Shown here in pieces: positions 1-13,400 of a stretch of 64,000 bases of DNA. The stretch covers positions 124,001 to 188,000 of the forward strand of contig JAWWUD010000109.1 of the NCBI GenBank assembly GCA_033964015.1. The letters run 5' to 3'. Made by a program: the position numbers and the translations under genes. Numbering within the stretch: the stretch's first letter is position 1; the number at the start of each line of letters is the position of its first letter. Below the pieces are notes generated by a model, which was given only the letters and a program-made list of their open reading frames with translations, had not been told where the DNA came from and did not search any database. This stretch comes from Scolanthus callimorphus. Taxonomy: Eukaryota > Cnidaria > Anthozoa > Actiniaria > Edwardsiidae.

Positions 1-282
1 TGTACACAGACATAGGCGGGGAGATAGATAAGCATCAAACCATTTAAACGAATTCATTAGTTACAAAAAGGGCAAAAGACCATACTCCACAAGCACCATA
101 CCACACTTACGCATACTCAACACACCTCACTATGCTAGGCTTTACCCGATGCAACACGTGCAATACAACAGCGCTCAATATCATTGATCAACATGACATA
201 ACCTACGCTACGCCATAGCAGTACCCCATACCCACGCACCACACCACACACCATACCACATAACACCATACCACACCATGTC
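1..282. other. KDM6 intron, unique sequence left of the minisatellite
   Basis: CA-rich, G-poor DNA with no recognisable exon. It probably belongs to the KDM6 intron that follows the exon at 1601-1691, because the family still needs C-terminal exons to the left. Confidence 0.5.
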
Positions 283-1500
283 ATGTCATGTCATACCACA
301 ACATATCCAACCGCACAACACCATACCATACCATGTCATGTCATACCACAACATATCCAACCACATAACACCATACCATACCACACCATGTCATACCACA
401 ACATATCCAACCACACAACACAACACCATACCATACCACACAATGTCATGTCATACCACAACATATCCAACCACATAACACCATACCATATGTCATACCA
501 CAACATATCCAACCACACAACACCATACCACACCACACCATGTCATGTCATACCACAACATATCCAACCACACAACACAACACCATACCATACCACACAA
601 TGTCATGTCATACCACAACATATCCAACCACATAACACCACACCATACCACACCATGTCATGTCATACCACAACATATCCAACCACACAACACCATACCA
701 TACCATGTCATGTCATACCACAACATATCCAACCACACACCACCATACCACACAACACCATGTCATGTCATACCACAACATATCCAACCACATAACACCA
801 TACCACACCACACCATGTCATGTCATACCACAACATATCCAACCACACAACACCATACCACACCACACCATGTCATGTCACACCACAACATATCCAACCA
901 CACAACACAACACCATACCACACAATGTCATGTCATACCACAACATATCTAACCACACAACACCATACCATACCACACCATGTCATGTCATACCACAACA
1001 TATCCAACCACACAACACCATACCATACCATGTCATGTCATACCACAACATATCCAACCACACACCACCATACCACACAACACCATGTCATGTCATACCA
1101 CAACATATCCAACCATATAACACCATACCACACCACACCATGTCATGTCATACCACAACATATCCAACCACACAACACCATACCACACCACACCATGTCA
1201 TGTCATACCACAACATATCCAACCACACAACACCATACCACACCATGTCATGTCATACCACAACATATCTAACCACACAACACCATACCATACCACACCA
1301 TGTCATACCACACTACATCATATCCAATACCACACTATGTCATGTCATACCACACAGCACCATGCCATGACATACCACACAACACACCACCATACCACGC
1401 CACACCATATCCAACCACACCACACCAGACTATGCCATGTCATGCCACACCACACCATACCACATCACACAACACCACACCATAACATGCCATACCACGC
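283..1500. repeat. Minisatellite of about 50-bp units in a KDM6 intron
   Basis: About 21 copies of a 49-60-bp unit containing CATATCCAACCACA, CACCATACCA and CATGTCATGTCATACCAC. Copies are regular from 283 to about 1290 and decay to about 1500. The + strand is almost free of G outside ATG and GTC steps. The array sits in the intron after the exon at 1601-1691, so transcription of KDM6 would read it as GT-rich RNA. His/Thr/Tyr/Pro-rich open frames here are by-products of the repeat, not genes. Confidence 0.95.
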
Positions 1501-1600
1501 CTTATTTCTTTCCATGCTATGCAACAGTATTAATGACTACATAACACATATCATACCATACTCATCCATACCATATTATACATCACACCATGATACCTAC

Positions 1601-4600
1601 TTGATATGCTCATAGAGAGCTTTCTCCGTGATCTTGATGTTGCGTGCGAGATTCCATGACAAGTGAATCATGGCAACCATTGATTTCTCCCCTGCAAATA
1701 GAAAGTAGATTAAGGTATCAAGCAATAAAACCTCCCAATAAAAGCTTTGCGATATATCCTGCGATCAGGAATAGGAAGAGCTACTTCAGCCAAGTGGACA
1801 AATAATAGCGAACAGTGCTGGCATACCTTGCAACTTGTTCCACTCGTAGCGTTCGACAGCGACATTGAAAATAGTTTCTGAAATAAAACAAATTCACATA
1901 ATGCTGAAATTGTATTGAAGAACAAAGGTATCATGGCAGCGGCGTAGCCAGGAATTTCTGAAGGGGAGGGCTGGATAGTGAACACATGGGACGAAAATGC
2001 TCAAATTTTCTCCATCAAATACAGTAAATGTATGGGAAAATTTCCGAGAAAGGGGGGGGGGGGGGGGCTGGACTCCCCTTGGCTACGCCCCTGCATGGTG
2101 ATGCACGTGAATACTTAGATGGTACAACGGCACATAAACAAGAGGGATTTGATGTAGTACATACCTGTGAGCGGTCCAACGTTCCAAGCAATGTTGTTAC
2201 ACCAACCCTTCAAGTGAAACAAACCACGGGACACGGTCAAGCAAGCAACAAAACACAACAATTTGATACATCACGTTAGGTCATATATAAACAGAGACAC
2301 CAGACAGGGGAAGGCTAAATATATTTTAAAGTAAAACCCACACGCAAGATGGAACAGCTTACGCTAGACTAGGACGTGTTACGCGCATTTTGCCGCCGGA
2401 AACATTTAAGTGCCACTAAAGGCAAAAAAATCGCCAATCGGAAATATTCAAAAATCAATAAAATATTAACGGCGCGCGGTAAACACATTTTTCTTTCGTT
2501 ACTGTTCCTTTGGATAATGGATCTTTTTGATGAAATGTAGTTGACTTCTGCCTTTAGTGGCACTTAAATGCGTACAACAAGTTTTGTTTCCAAACAAGAG
2601 CGTGATGCTTCCTCGTTGTTTCTCAGCTTAGCAACCAGGGAAAACATCGCAGGACAAAATGTTCCCAGCAAAGCATGTATCCCAGTTTAGGTTGGGCATA
2701 AAAACCACCATAACTTTTGTTTTGTTTCCAAACAAGAGCGTGATGCTTTCTCGCTGTTCCCCAGTTAAGCAAGCAGGCGACAACATCGCAGGGCAAAACG
2801 TTTCCAGCAAAGCATGTTAGATCCCAGTTTAGGCTGGGCATAACGACCACCATAACTTACCAGTGCTTGGACCCAGTGTACTACCCCAGCATTGATGAAC
2901 ACGAGGTCTCCTGGTCTTTGGATGAACCGGTAGACAGGAACTCTCTCTTCGTACAGTTCTTCTAATATTGGCCACCATGATCCTATAGACGACAATATGG
3001 AGTTATTAGCATGGCGATGGCGCCTGTCCACTATCCTTCCGGTGACCGAGGCACGAGGCGGGAAAGGGGAGCGGGAAGCCAAGCACCTCATTGTCCGCCC
3101 TAGACGCCCAAGTTTCCCGAGAATGGTGTTCTAAAACTGGCGTCAGGATCAGTTAAATATATACAAAGTGTGTGAGTTTTTATTGGTATTGCTGAGTGGT
3201 TCTTAGACCAAGAGCTTGACTATGCTACCTAAAGAGTTCAGTATTATATCAATTCAAATACGCTAGAATCGATTACGTTCGATGCGCGCATTGCGATAGC
3301 GAAGCTAACAAAACAAAGCTAATGTGCTTCAGGTAAGTTTGTTCCCAGGGCTGAGTCACAGATAATTCTTGGTGTTTTTAATTACACACTACGATAAGAA
3401 AATATATCAGAACACTTTAAGAGCCGCCATTTTGACAGCAAAGCAACATACCAAGTCGGAGAACGTATCCATTTCCACCGGCTGATTGAGAGAATATAGA
3501 GCAATTTTCTCGATTGAATTTGGTAAATCAAATGTGAAACTTTGTTTTTAGATGTTGATTTAGAAATTTCTACTCGCAATTCGTCTTCTAATATCGAACG
3601 AAAGCAATAACAAAGGAGTGGCTGTCACGGGCTCTTCAAGACTTCCCTAAAGAGACTCACCTGTAAGATAATTGACGCCATGCCTGAAAAGAAAGGTAAA
3701 AAGGAGATCAGTATATCCTAAACGGTAGCTTCAGAAATATTGAAAAGCCATTTCAGGTAATGCCAAAAATTGTACTGCAATCACAAACTCTGGGTCATCC
3801 AAAGTCTAAGCCATCAAAAGAACAGACCATTCAAAGTGCGTAAACTTACTTTTCACAGAGGTTTTGCATGACTCCCCAGTACTCATAAGGACTAGCGAAC
3901 CATTCGCAGTCCCCGGGACCGATGTTGATGTTGATCGAGCAGTAGTTGTTGTTCTCTTGGTGACCTGTTATTCAAAATTAGTCAACATGACAGTAAACAT
4001 TCATATCGTTCGTACTTCTGCGCCAACAAAAAATCCACATAGGCTTCTTTGCTGAAGTGTTTTTCGACGAGCGCTAAGGGTGTCGGCTTTCAAAGGCTAC
4101 CATGTCTACGCTTTCTACCAAACCCAATGACTGTCTATTCTCCTGAATACATACTACACAGGAGTCAAACACTTTGACGTACCTGGGGTGCGACTTCCAG
4201 GAATCTTCATGTAAAGCTGGACAGAATTCATCCCTAATATTGTATTGCCGAAATGACTCAGCATATTCCCTGGAGACACAACCTGAAAAAAAGCCGTTTG
4301 ACAGGTCATGAAACACTAAATGAAAATATTGCTCAAAGTATTTATTGGATTCCCATAACTCATACGCCTATAGATAATGACAGCAAGGAAGTACCGTCAC
4401 TTTGGAAAAACCACATGCACCCATGTGGGTACCCTTATCAGGACTTAGGGGAACAACAAAGCCAATATTTACGCCCTTACCTTTGCAAAGGGAGGTAACT
4501 TTGTCAACTCATGAAGCTGTGGTTTCCACCTAAGGAAAACAAAACTAAGTCAAAAGAGCAGCTTTCTTGAATTGATTTATTCTCGTTCCAAGAGCATCCT

Positions 4601-7401
4601 CCGTTTGAGCAGTTGGTCAGAGGCTCTGGCGGCAAAAGAACTCTTGGTCCCAGAATCTGGGACTATTTTTTGCATTGTTTCCCTGGGTAACCACTATTCC
4701 GGTAGCCAATCAGAATCGCCTCTTGATCGCCTGATACAAGCCAGCTAGTAACGCTTAGGATCCAAGAGGCCCTAGGATAGTGCCAAAAGGTTACTTGGGA
4801 AAAGTCAAACGCACGGGATTATTTGTCGTAATACGGACCCTGACTTACTTTCTCTCGTCTGACAAGTCAACATTTGTACCAAACTTGATCCACTTGAATT
4901 TCGAAGACTTAGATCCTTTTTTACTGTTAAATATAAAAGATAATTAGTCCTATTTCGTTTCGAATGAAACAGACACTCCCACCTCGCCTTGCACTGCAAG
5001 ACGAATTATGAAGTTGTGATGTGATGCTGGCATTAACATCTCATCATAACTTCATAATTCATTTCTCACATTCACATTGTTACACGGCACACAACTTAAC
5101 GTTGCAATGCAAGATCATCACCAGTATCAGAATGTTAAGGTTTATAGATTCTAGGTTTGGACTTGGAAGCTATTACTAAGGACAATATAACATTCTTGTA
5201 AGTTAGTGTACCTCTTGGAGCTTGAAGAAGAATCGCTGTCGGAATGTAATGAGTCTCTACTTTTATACTGAGCTTCTTGCTCCTCCTGTGAGTTTGAAAG
5301 TATAAACGATTTAGAGAGTGGGGTCATGCACGTCAATGGGTAGGGCCTCCTGTGAGGTTAAAAGATAAATGATTTAGAGATGTACCCTTACAGTGAGAAC
5401 TGAATTACATGTCATTTACAATAATTATGGTCAGCATGTGGTGGGATCCGGGATCCAGAGGTGTGGGATCAGGGATCCAGAGTATGGGATCTGGAATAAT
5501 CCGTGGCACAAACCGGCAATTCTATTTTCCACTTTACTTTCACTTCTGATTCCAGAAAATAGCACCTTTTCCTATTTTCCATATTTGTCACTCCTGAAAT
5601 CGATGAAAATACCCGACCTTATTCGGATTTTCTCTGTCAAAACAAATCTTGGAAAAGGTCCACCTTTTTCTAAAAAAAAGTCTACTTTTTACTTTTTTTC
5701 AAGATTGACCATAAACAAGAAAATAATCCCAATTTATTCTAGTTTTTTTGCAAGCTTTTGCGGCTGGGAAAAAGTGTTTCCCTTCGAAACTGACCAATTC
5801 CACATTCACAAGGGTTTTTTGTCTTCGGTGAATATTGGTCCAAGTCCCAGCTAGCCGGTACCCCATGGGTACAGTCTCTGGACACGAATCTGCTTGTATG
5901 TGTATGGATGGATGGATTACGTCACGCCATGTGACATGTAGTTAAATCATTCTTCATGCTAAATACGAGACATGAATTGTAACTTCGTGACTATGTACTT
6001 GTTCCCATTTGCTATTAAAAGAGATCAACCGCATTGTTTGGAAGAGAGATATTCGTTTATTTCTGTTTGATGACCACGTAAAGGAGGACATCACATGACG
6101 TGACCATGTAGTTGCCTCCCTTGCTACTTTGAAGGCCGGCACAGACTAGGGGACAAGTCCCAGGGACTAGTCCCTGGATCCAGAGTGTGGGATCCGGGAT
6201 CCAGAGGTGTGGGATCTGGGATCCAGAGTGCTGGGATCCGGGATCCAGAGCATGGGATCCATGGGTGGGGGTCCGGGATCCAAGGACTGGGATCCAGGAT
6301 TCGAGGGTCAGGAACGGGGTCTAAAACTTCTGTGGACCCATTTACATGGGGCAAAACGATAACAAATTCGCTTAGTCTGTTGCTTAGGTTTAGTACCTTG
6401 AGTGATTCCTGGAAGGTACTGGCCTGGTACTGCGCATATTTTGCTATCGTTGTGAACGACCTGCAGAAGAAGCATATAAATTGTCAATTAGTCAATTTCC
6501 ATCTTCCTTTACATAGTTCACCGAGAGAAAGCGTGATTCGTTCTGGGGCTGGCTATGAACATGCGTTTATGGTCATGGAAACCACGGAATAAAATGCTGT
6601 TCATCATCCTCTCACCTGCTGCTTCCGCAAAGCCAGACTTTCTTCTCCCCTGCCGTGTCCCAGTTCTCATCGGGAGCCTGCTGCCTCTGAGAAACGAAAT
6701 GCGCATTAAATCAAACTTCTTTTCTTAACTATCACTCTGATGGAAGGAAGAAACTATATTTGATGCTACTTACAACTAGATTAGAGAATGGAATTCCTTG
6801 AACACGTGCAACAAATAAATGCACGTGATTAATATGCACGTCGTGGTACGTGATGAGCAGATTAAAATGACGAAAGCAACATGGCCTTGCACGTGTCCCA
6901 CATTGTTATTAAAAGCATATTATTATTACCTGTGTTCGTATCTCCACTTGATGATCCGGGTTACTTTCCACCAGCGTCTTGGTGGAGTAGAGGCTCAAAT
7001 CTGAGGATGCAAAGCAAAAATAAAAACAATTAAACTAGGAATAATCATGGATTAGTGAAGTGCGTGCCCTGCCATACTTGTGAGGTGAGCTGTTTTCTGC
7101 TTACACTGACCGGACATGACAAATCGGTTAGCAAAACCAGTATGACCGCTCATCTAGGAGAGGCATGCAAAGATGGCACAAACACTCAATGTACACGATT
7201 AAATAAATAAACATCTTAAAGTGATATAAACAGGGAGAGGATCATACTAAGCAGTGCTCCCTCAGAAAGTAACCGGATTGGCAAAGCTCCCTTACCGAGT
7301 TTCAAAGCTGATGACAGACCTCTAACAACTGTTATCGGATTGGATGGGGAAAGGAGCAAATTTTGTAGAACTGGAGACAAAGCGTCTCTTTTGTTTTCAA
7401 C
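1601..7401 (-). CDS. KDM6A: UTX JmjC catalytic block (exons 16-29)
   Basis: Catalytic half of the KDM6 gene. [14 protein letters not shown] opens exon 16. Exon 23 gives [19 protein letters not shown] and exon 24 [19 protein letters not shown]. The Fe ligands His and Glu of the HxE motif are in exon 24, and the third ligand is the His of VVHWVQ in exon 26. The 2-oxoglutarate-contacting Lys and Thr around [10 protein letters not shown] are also kept, so the enzyme is predicted active. Exon 25 is only 23 nt (HGVNYLT). Exons 27-29 give [26 protein letters not shown] and [12 protein letters not shown]. The last donor in the window is at 1600 and the gene continues off the left edge. Confidence 0.95.
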
Positions 7402-10400
7402 CTGAAAAGTCCAAGTAAAGCAAATTATATTAAGTAGATACATACTATACAAGTAGAACCGCTAAACAAGCTCGTTAAACATTTCCGTAAACAATCAACG
7501 CTTACCCGCCAAACAAGCTCATTAAACATTCAAAAAACTTGTACCCGAGTTATATTAGTTCTCAGTGTTTGCCGTTATTAGAAATGGTTTCTTTCCACAA
7601 GATATTTAAAACAGTCCCACGGAAGTTAACTATGCAATGTAAATTAACTTGGTACAAGGTTTGTGTCCACTGCTTACTCGAACTGCTAGTGGATACCTAC
7701 TTCAGTCTTTCCCCTGTTTACCCTAGTGCAGTTGATTGCTTATCTTGTGATGAAAAACAGACAAATGTTGCAATACAGTAGCCAGTCGACTGCACTAGAC
7801 GAAATACAGTAAAAACCCGCATATAAGAACCTAAAATTTGTGCCTAAAACAGGTTCTTATTTGATTTGAAAATACAAGGAAACAAGGGGTTCACATTGAT
7901 AACTTAATTCTAACCTAACAGGTTCTTGAAATCCAGGTTCTTATATGCGGGTTTTTAGTGTAGGGCAAGAACTTGATTGATTCAGAGAGTTCGAGTGACG
8001 GAGAAGAAAAAGCCAAGACAATCTTTAAAAAAAATACCTCCCAGACAATGTCCAGAATACCATACCCGCCATGCACCAAGACGAAGTTAGTTTTCCCATA
8101 ACTCTTTGCAAGTGACGCATGAAAGCGAGATAAAGCAAATCAAGCTTGATGACGCAATGGACGAACGGCCAACGTTCATTCGCGGGAGCAAACACTAAAG
8201 CTTTACCAAAAAATGTTGTTCTCTTTGACCACTGGCCACTCTAGTAGAATGGCTTGTTAATTTTTTTCAAAGACTATAGAGGAAATTTATGGGGAATTCT
8301 TTAATTTTGGCGAAGATGACAGTTGATACCTCATCATCCGTGTCAGCGTGTGCACTCAGCAAGTAGTGTATTCTGGACATTGTGAGGAAGGTGGAGTGCA
8401 AACAACAAATATGGCTGCACTTAACATGTACTCACACAAATACTTGGTGTAGGAGGCGACAGCTTATCCGTAGGCAGTGGTGGATATGGTGCCTTTGGAG
8501 GGTTCGGAATCACAGAGGGGTCGATCAGAAGTGACAACTTTGGTGCCTGGTACCCTGACGAGCCCCCGGTGAAAGGGGACTTAGAGGCACTAGGAGAAGC
8601 CAAAGTTATATTCAAACTTGGGGACACCAATGATGGTGAAATTAATGGCTGGTTAGTGTTTGGAGACAAGCTACAGGGGTTAACAGTCAGTGGCTGGCTC
8701 AAACTAGGCGAGTAGGAGACACTAGTTGCAAGAGCTTTTGACACAGGTGATGTGACATAACTTGGTGATGGGAACTCTGTTGTCGTATCACCAGAAATAT
8801 CCATTGTTGTGATTGGTCCATTACACATTATAGGGTCACCAGTTAGGACATCTTGTGGCTCAATACTAGGGCCTGGCGTTAAAGATGTAGTAACTGTCAG
8901 CTCAGGTTTCAAATGACTGGTTTCAGTAGACACTGTGATATCCATTGGTGTAGACAGCAAATTTTCAGACTGACTAGACGTTTCAGGGACAGCTGCAGTA
9001 CTAGTTGATTGTACAGTTAGTAGGGAGGGTCCGCTCTGTGTTAAGGCACTACAGAAGGGCTCAGTCCTTGAGTCATTTGAAATTAAAGATGAAGATAGCA
9101 TTGGGTCAGAACTGACTGACGTCAACACATTATTAGATTCTTTAACTTGTCCTAAAACAGGAATACTAGTATTTCCTCCATTTTCAGAGGTAACAATTTC
9201 AGGTCCAGAATTCCCTGCTAAGTCACTTGTTGTTGGAAGATTTTGCTGTGTAGATGTAACAAGAGTTGGATGAGACATTCCATTTCCATTTTGTAAAGTG
9301 AAAGGCTGTGATGGTAACACTCCAGGTTGTCTTTGTACAAGCCCTAGTTGTTGAGGAGGTCTTATCCCATTGACAGGTAGGTCCCCTAGAGGATGAGTAG
9401 TTCCACCATTGTGCACAAGTTTCACATGGTTTTTCTCCATCTCCGTTGCTGTTTTCACTTGTTGCTGTTGAAGATACAGCTGCTGCATTGCTTCAGGAGG
9501 CTGGCAGGGAAGCCCCTTTGTCTAAAAATAAGTCAAATAAAATTTAACTTTACTTATTAGAATGGCGTGTCTAGCAGTAGCTAGCTATTTAATATACCAG
9601 ACCATCCATGATATAAACTTTCAAAAAACCCTTAAAGATCATCCTTATCAATTGATAGGGTCTTTTAAAATATCTCTCTATATGGAATAGGGGAACTACC
9701 ATTCATTCAACATTGCTATTCCCAAGGTTCTATGTACCGTAAGAATCGCAATTTGTAAGAATGATTGATTTAGAAAGGGATGCTTTACTTGGGCACGTTT
9801 TACTTGGTGCCTAAAATGTTCACAAAACACCTTCAAAAGTATAAAACCCAAAGTTGTACAACTACAATTTACAATTTTTATTTCACCGCCACATACATAA
9901 AAGTACATAGGTTTTAGGTCAGCAAAATATATAAGCTTATATTACAAAAAAGAATGGCGCCGAGTACAGTTATTCTTTGTCACACAATTCGAAATGTTGT
10001 AGTCCATTAAAATGCAGACCCCCCCCCAATACCTGTGCATTCCGGATTGTTCTTGTAGTAAGTTCAGCAGGAATGGGGAGCTTCCATGCTTCTCCCACTG
10101 ATGGCAAGTTCCTACAAATAATTTAATATGATATTTCATTGATTCCTGGACAGCATGAAATAAATCAATAACAGTGTACTACTTTGCTCTCCAATCTGCA
10201 ATTTATTTAAGCATGTCAGAACACTGTATAGGATTTTCACAGTTTAAGCTGAGTCCATTATAATACCTGGAAAAAAGTTTGGTCATACTTTTTGTCAATG
10301 ATTCATAGCACTTACTTTTTCTGGCTATTTATAGGCTTAGAAATATTCAGCTTAGTTTGAAGCGACTTGACTCTTGCTTCGATAGAGGAATCTGTAGCAC

Positions 10401-13400
10401 CTAGACAGATAAAAGAGTAATTGTAAGTAATTTGAAGCAGCAGCAACAGGCTGTGATGAGTATGTGCTGGAGAGCACACCTGAGATCATGACCTTTTATA
10501 AGATGAATTGAGTTGAAAGAGAATACATAGTTTGAATTGTGTTTTACCTTCTTTTATTACATAAACATCAGTGAAAAACCTGATTCTCTCGCACGGAAAA
10601 ATGAAATCTTCACACTGTGAAGATATGATTTTTATCTTTCACTCTTCGCAGTGAAGATAACACACAAAGCTTTCTAGTTTTCAGATTTTTGTAAAATAAA
10701 TGTTGATTTGGTATTTCACTGATTTTCAACACTGGAAGATAAAACTGGTATCTCCACACGGCCATGTAATACCCTCAATTAATTTGTACTCCAGACACAA
10801 AAACGTACCGTATTTCCTAGCTGCATTGTAACACAGTATGGCATCACTGAAAAGAGAAAAAAAAATCATAAGTCGGCTTCAACAGGAAGATAGAATGTAT
10901 ACCATCAGCTATTGTTGGGAACCAGCATAGAGCAGATTTCATATGACTGTGAAAAGTGCAGTGACACGGCATGGTACTGTCTCGGTGGCAGTATGGAATC
11001 TGGCCTGCTGTAGATACTGAATGAAATCGCGTAGTCATGGTACTGTCCCGGTCGCTGCACAACTCTTTTGCAGCACTTTTCACAATCATACAAAATCTGC
11101 TCTAACTTGCCTTTCCTTACAGTGTTATCAATGTCTAGTTGAGTTTCTGACTTATTGTAAGCAACTGCATGGCTAATGCATGGTGTCCAAAAATATTATT
11201 TAATGTTGGGGCCAAACTGGTGGGCAAGTGAACAGATACCAGATATTATTGGACAATTCTGCATTGACATTAGATCATGTTGACATGGTCTGATCAAAAT
11301 CAAAGTGCCTACTGAATTTGTATGGATGGATGATTCAGCCAAGTGGGACTTACATTTGTATAAAAGAAAAACGTTATTGCAAGTGGTGGCTAAATATGAG
11401 AAATGCATGAAAATGTCTGGAAACCATTTTCCCCCAGTGATGCATGTGTTTGTGACTGGCAAATTGTGTGGGTGGTGTTGAGCACAGACAACAATCTTTC
11501 TCTGAGTTCTGAGCTGAGAAGGAGTGTTAAACCATAGCTAATAAAGGGGACAGTCTGATTTCATTAAAGTGTGCATCATTAATCTATTTAATCAGCTTTT
11601 ATATTTCAATGTGTTCCATTATTTGTGAACCTTACCCAGGCTGATCACAAGCTTCATATAGTATACCCAGGTCTGTCCAGGCAGCTACATGAGCAGGGTC
11701 TAACTGTATTGCACATACATAGGCTTGTAGAGCATCCATTGGCTGATTTTGTTGCTGATACAGAACTCTGACAAAGAAAACAAAAAGAAAAACAAAACAA
11801 ATCATTCTCACAAACTGCACCTTGGACATCAGCCAATGACCTTGGACTACTTGAGATTGCTAATGTTATGTATTTTATAACCAAACATCAAGCAATTTAC
11901 TTGGACAAAAAAGGTATAGCAATAGTGTAAAAAATTTGAGACTACCAAAACTTCAATGAACTATCACAAACCATAGAAAATAAGTCTAATTGTTTTGATT
12001 TTCCTCCCTCAAGCTCATGGATTATTTACAGAATGTGACTTGTCAGTGCAATTGCAGAAACACACAAAGAAATAAAGGTCCCTTCTCACCTTCAAACAGA
12101 AACAAACATACAAAGAAATTTTGGGCCAGACACTAAAAAATCTGTTGGGTTGTCATAAACGTTTCAGTGTGAAACTTTTACAAGAAATTGGCCCTGCAAA
12201 TTGCAGCCTGTAAATCGTCCACTAGAATCTCTTTAAATTTGGTGGCAATGCAATGCTTTATTGCTGTTGCTGGCTACACAGAATAAGATACAAGTGTTGC
12301 ACTTATTTCTTACCCAATAGAACACCAGGTATCGGCATTAGCCTCAGACTTGTCAATAGCATGTCGATATGATGTAAATGCATCATGAACTTTGCCTTGC
12401 ATGGCATAACACCTAAAAACAGCACTCCATGCAATAGATTTAGAATATGCATGACAACAACACTCACTTAAAGAAAACATTTCTCAGTCTGGTGTAATGT
12501 GGGGCTTTCTTGTTGCAAGAAAATGGACAGGCAAATGGGTGAGGGAAAAGACCTACCACAGGCCAAGGATGTAATTGGCTCAAAAGGTGGCAGAGTGGCA
12601 GAACACCAAATGGAAAAAAGGAGTGGCAAAAGTTAAAAATTATCTTCTAGCTACATGTACAAACATAAAATTGTAAAAAGATCCCAAAGGACCTGGAAGT
12701 GTCATCCTAAACTGACAGAGAAACAAAAACAACTCTTGCACAAGCCCTCAAAATGTATTCCCTACCTGCCAATGAGGTACCATGAAGATCCACTGCTGGG
12801 GTCTGTCTCAATGGCTTTCTGTAAGAGCTGCACTGCCTTCTGCATTCTACTAGCTCTGTCACCCAGGTGTTCCTTGTTGTAATACATCCAACCTACATAC
12901 ATTACAGTTGATGCAAGTGGAATGCCTTCAAAAATTTTGATAAGTTCAGCGAGATTTTTGCCAGCCACTATTGCAGCCTAATAGGGATCAGCAAATTTAT
13001 TTTACTTTGTTACATGTAGATTACCCAAATCTAAATGCCCTTGGGTGGATGGTGTGAGTGGGTTGTCTTTATACCTCTATTTCTGACAACTAGTACCCGC
13101 ATAGTATCATGAATTGTTTTTGAATTACATATGTACTGTATATAATGTATTGGTGTGTGTGCAATATAGTTCTTGGGCGAGTGAGACTGATTCCAGTACA
13201 TTTTTTTCCTGCCCTTACCCAGCTGCTTGTAAGCATTTGCCCTGATATTGTTTGGTACACCAGGGGTCTCTACCATGGACTCATAAATCTCCTGGGCCTG
13301 TTGGCACTTATTCTGCATCTCAAACAAGTGACCAAGGTGGAATTGAACTGGAACACAAAATAGAAAAAGTGGAAATTAGAAATGCTTTGGTATGACCTCT

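Noticed and set aside
283..1330. CRISPR-like regular repeats
   Set aside because: Units run head to tail with no unique spacers, and the genome is eukaryotic.
278..1615. Long His/Thr/Pro/Tyr-rich open frames on the + strand
   Set aside because: They are forced by the CA-rich minisatellite, occur in several frames at once and lie in an intron of KDM6 on the other strand.
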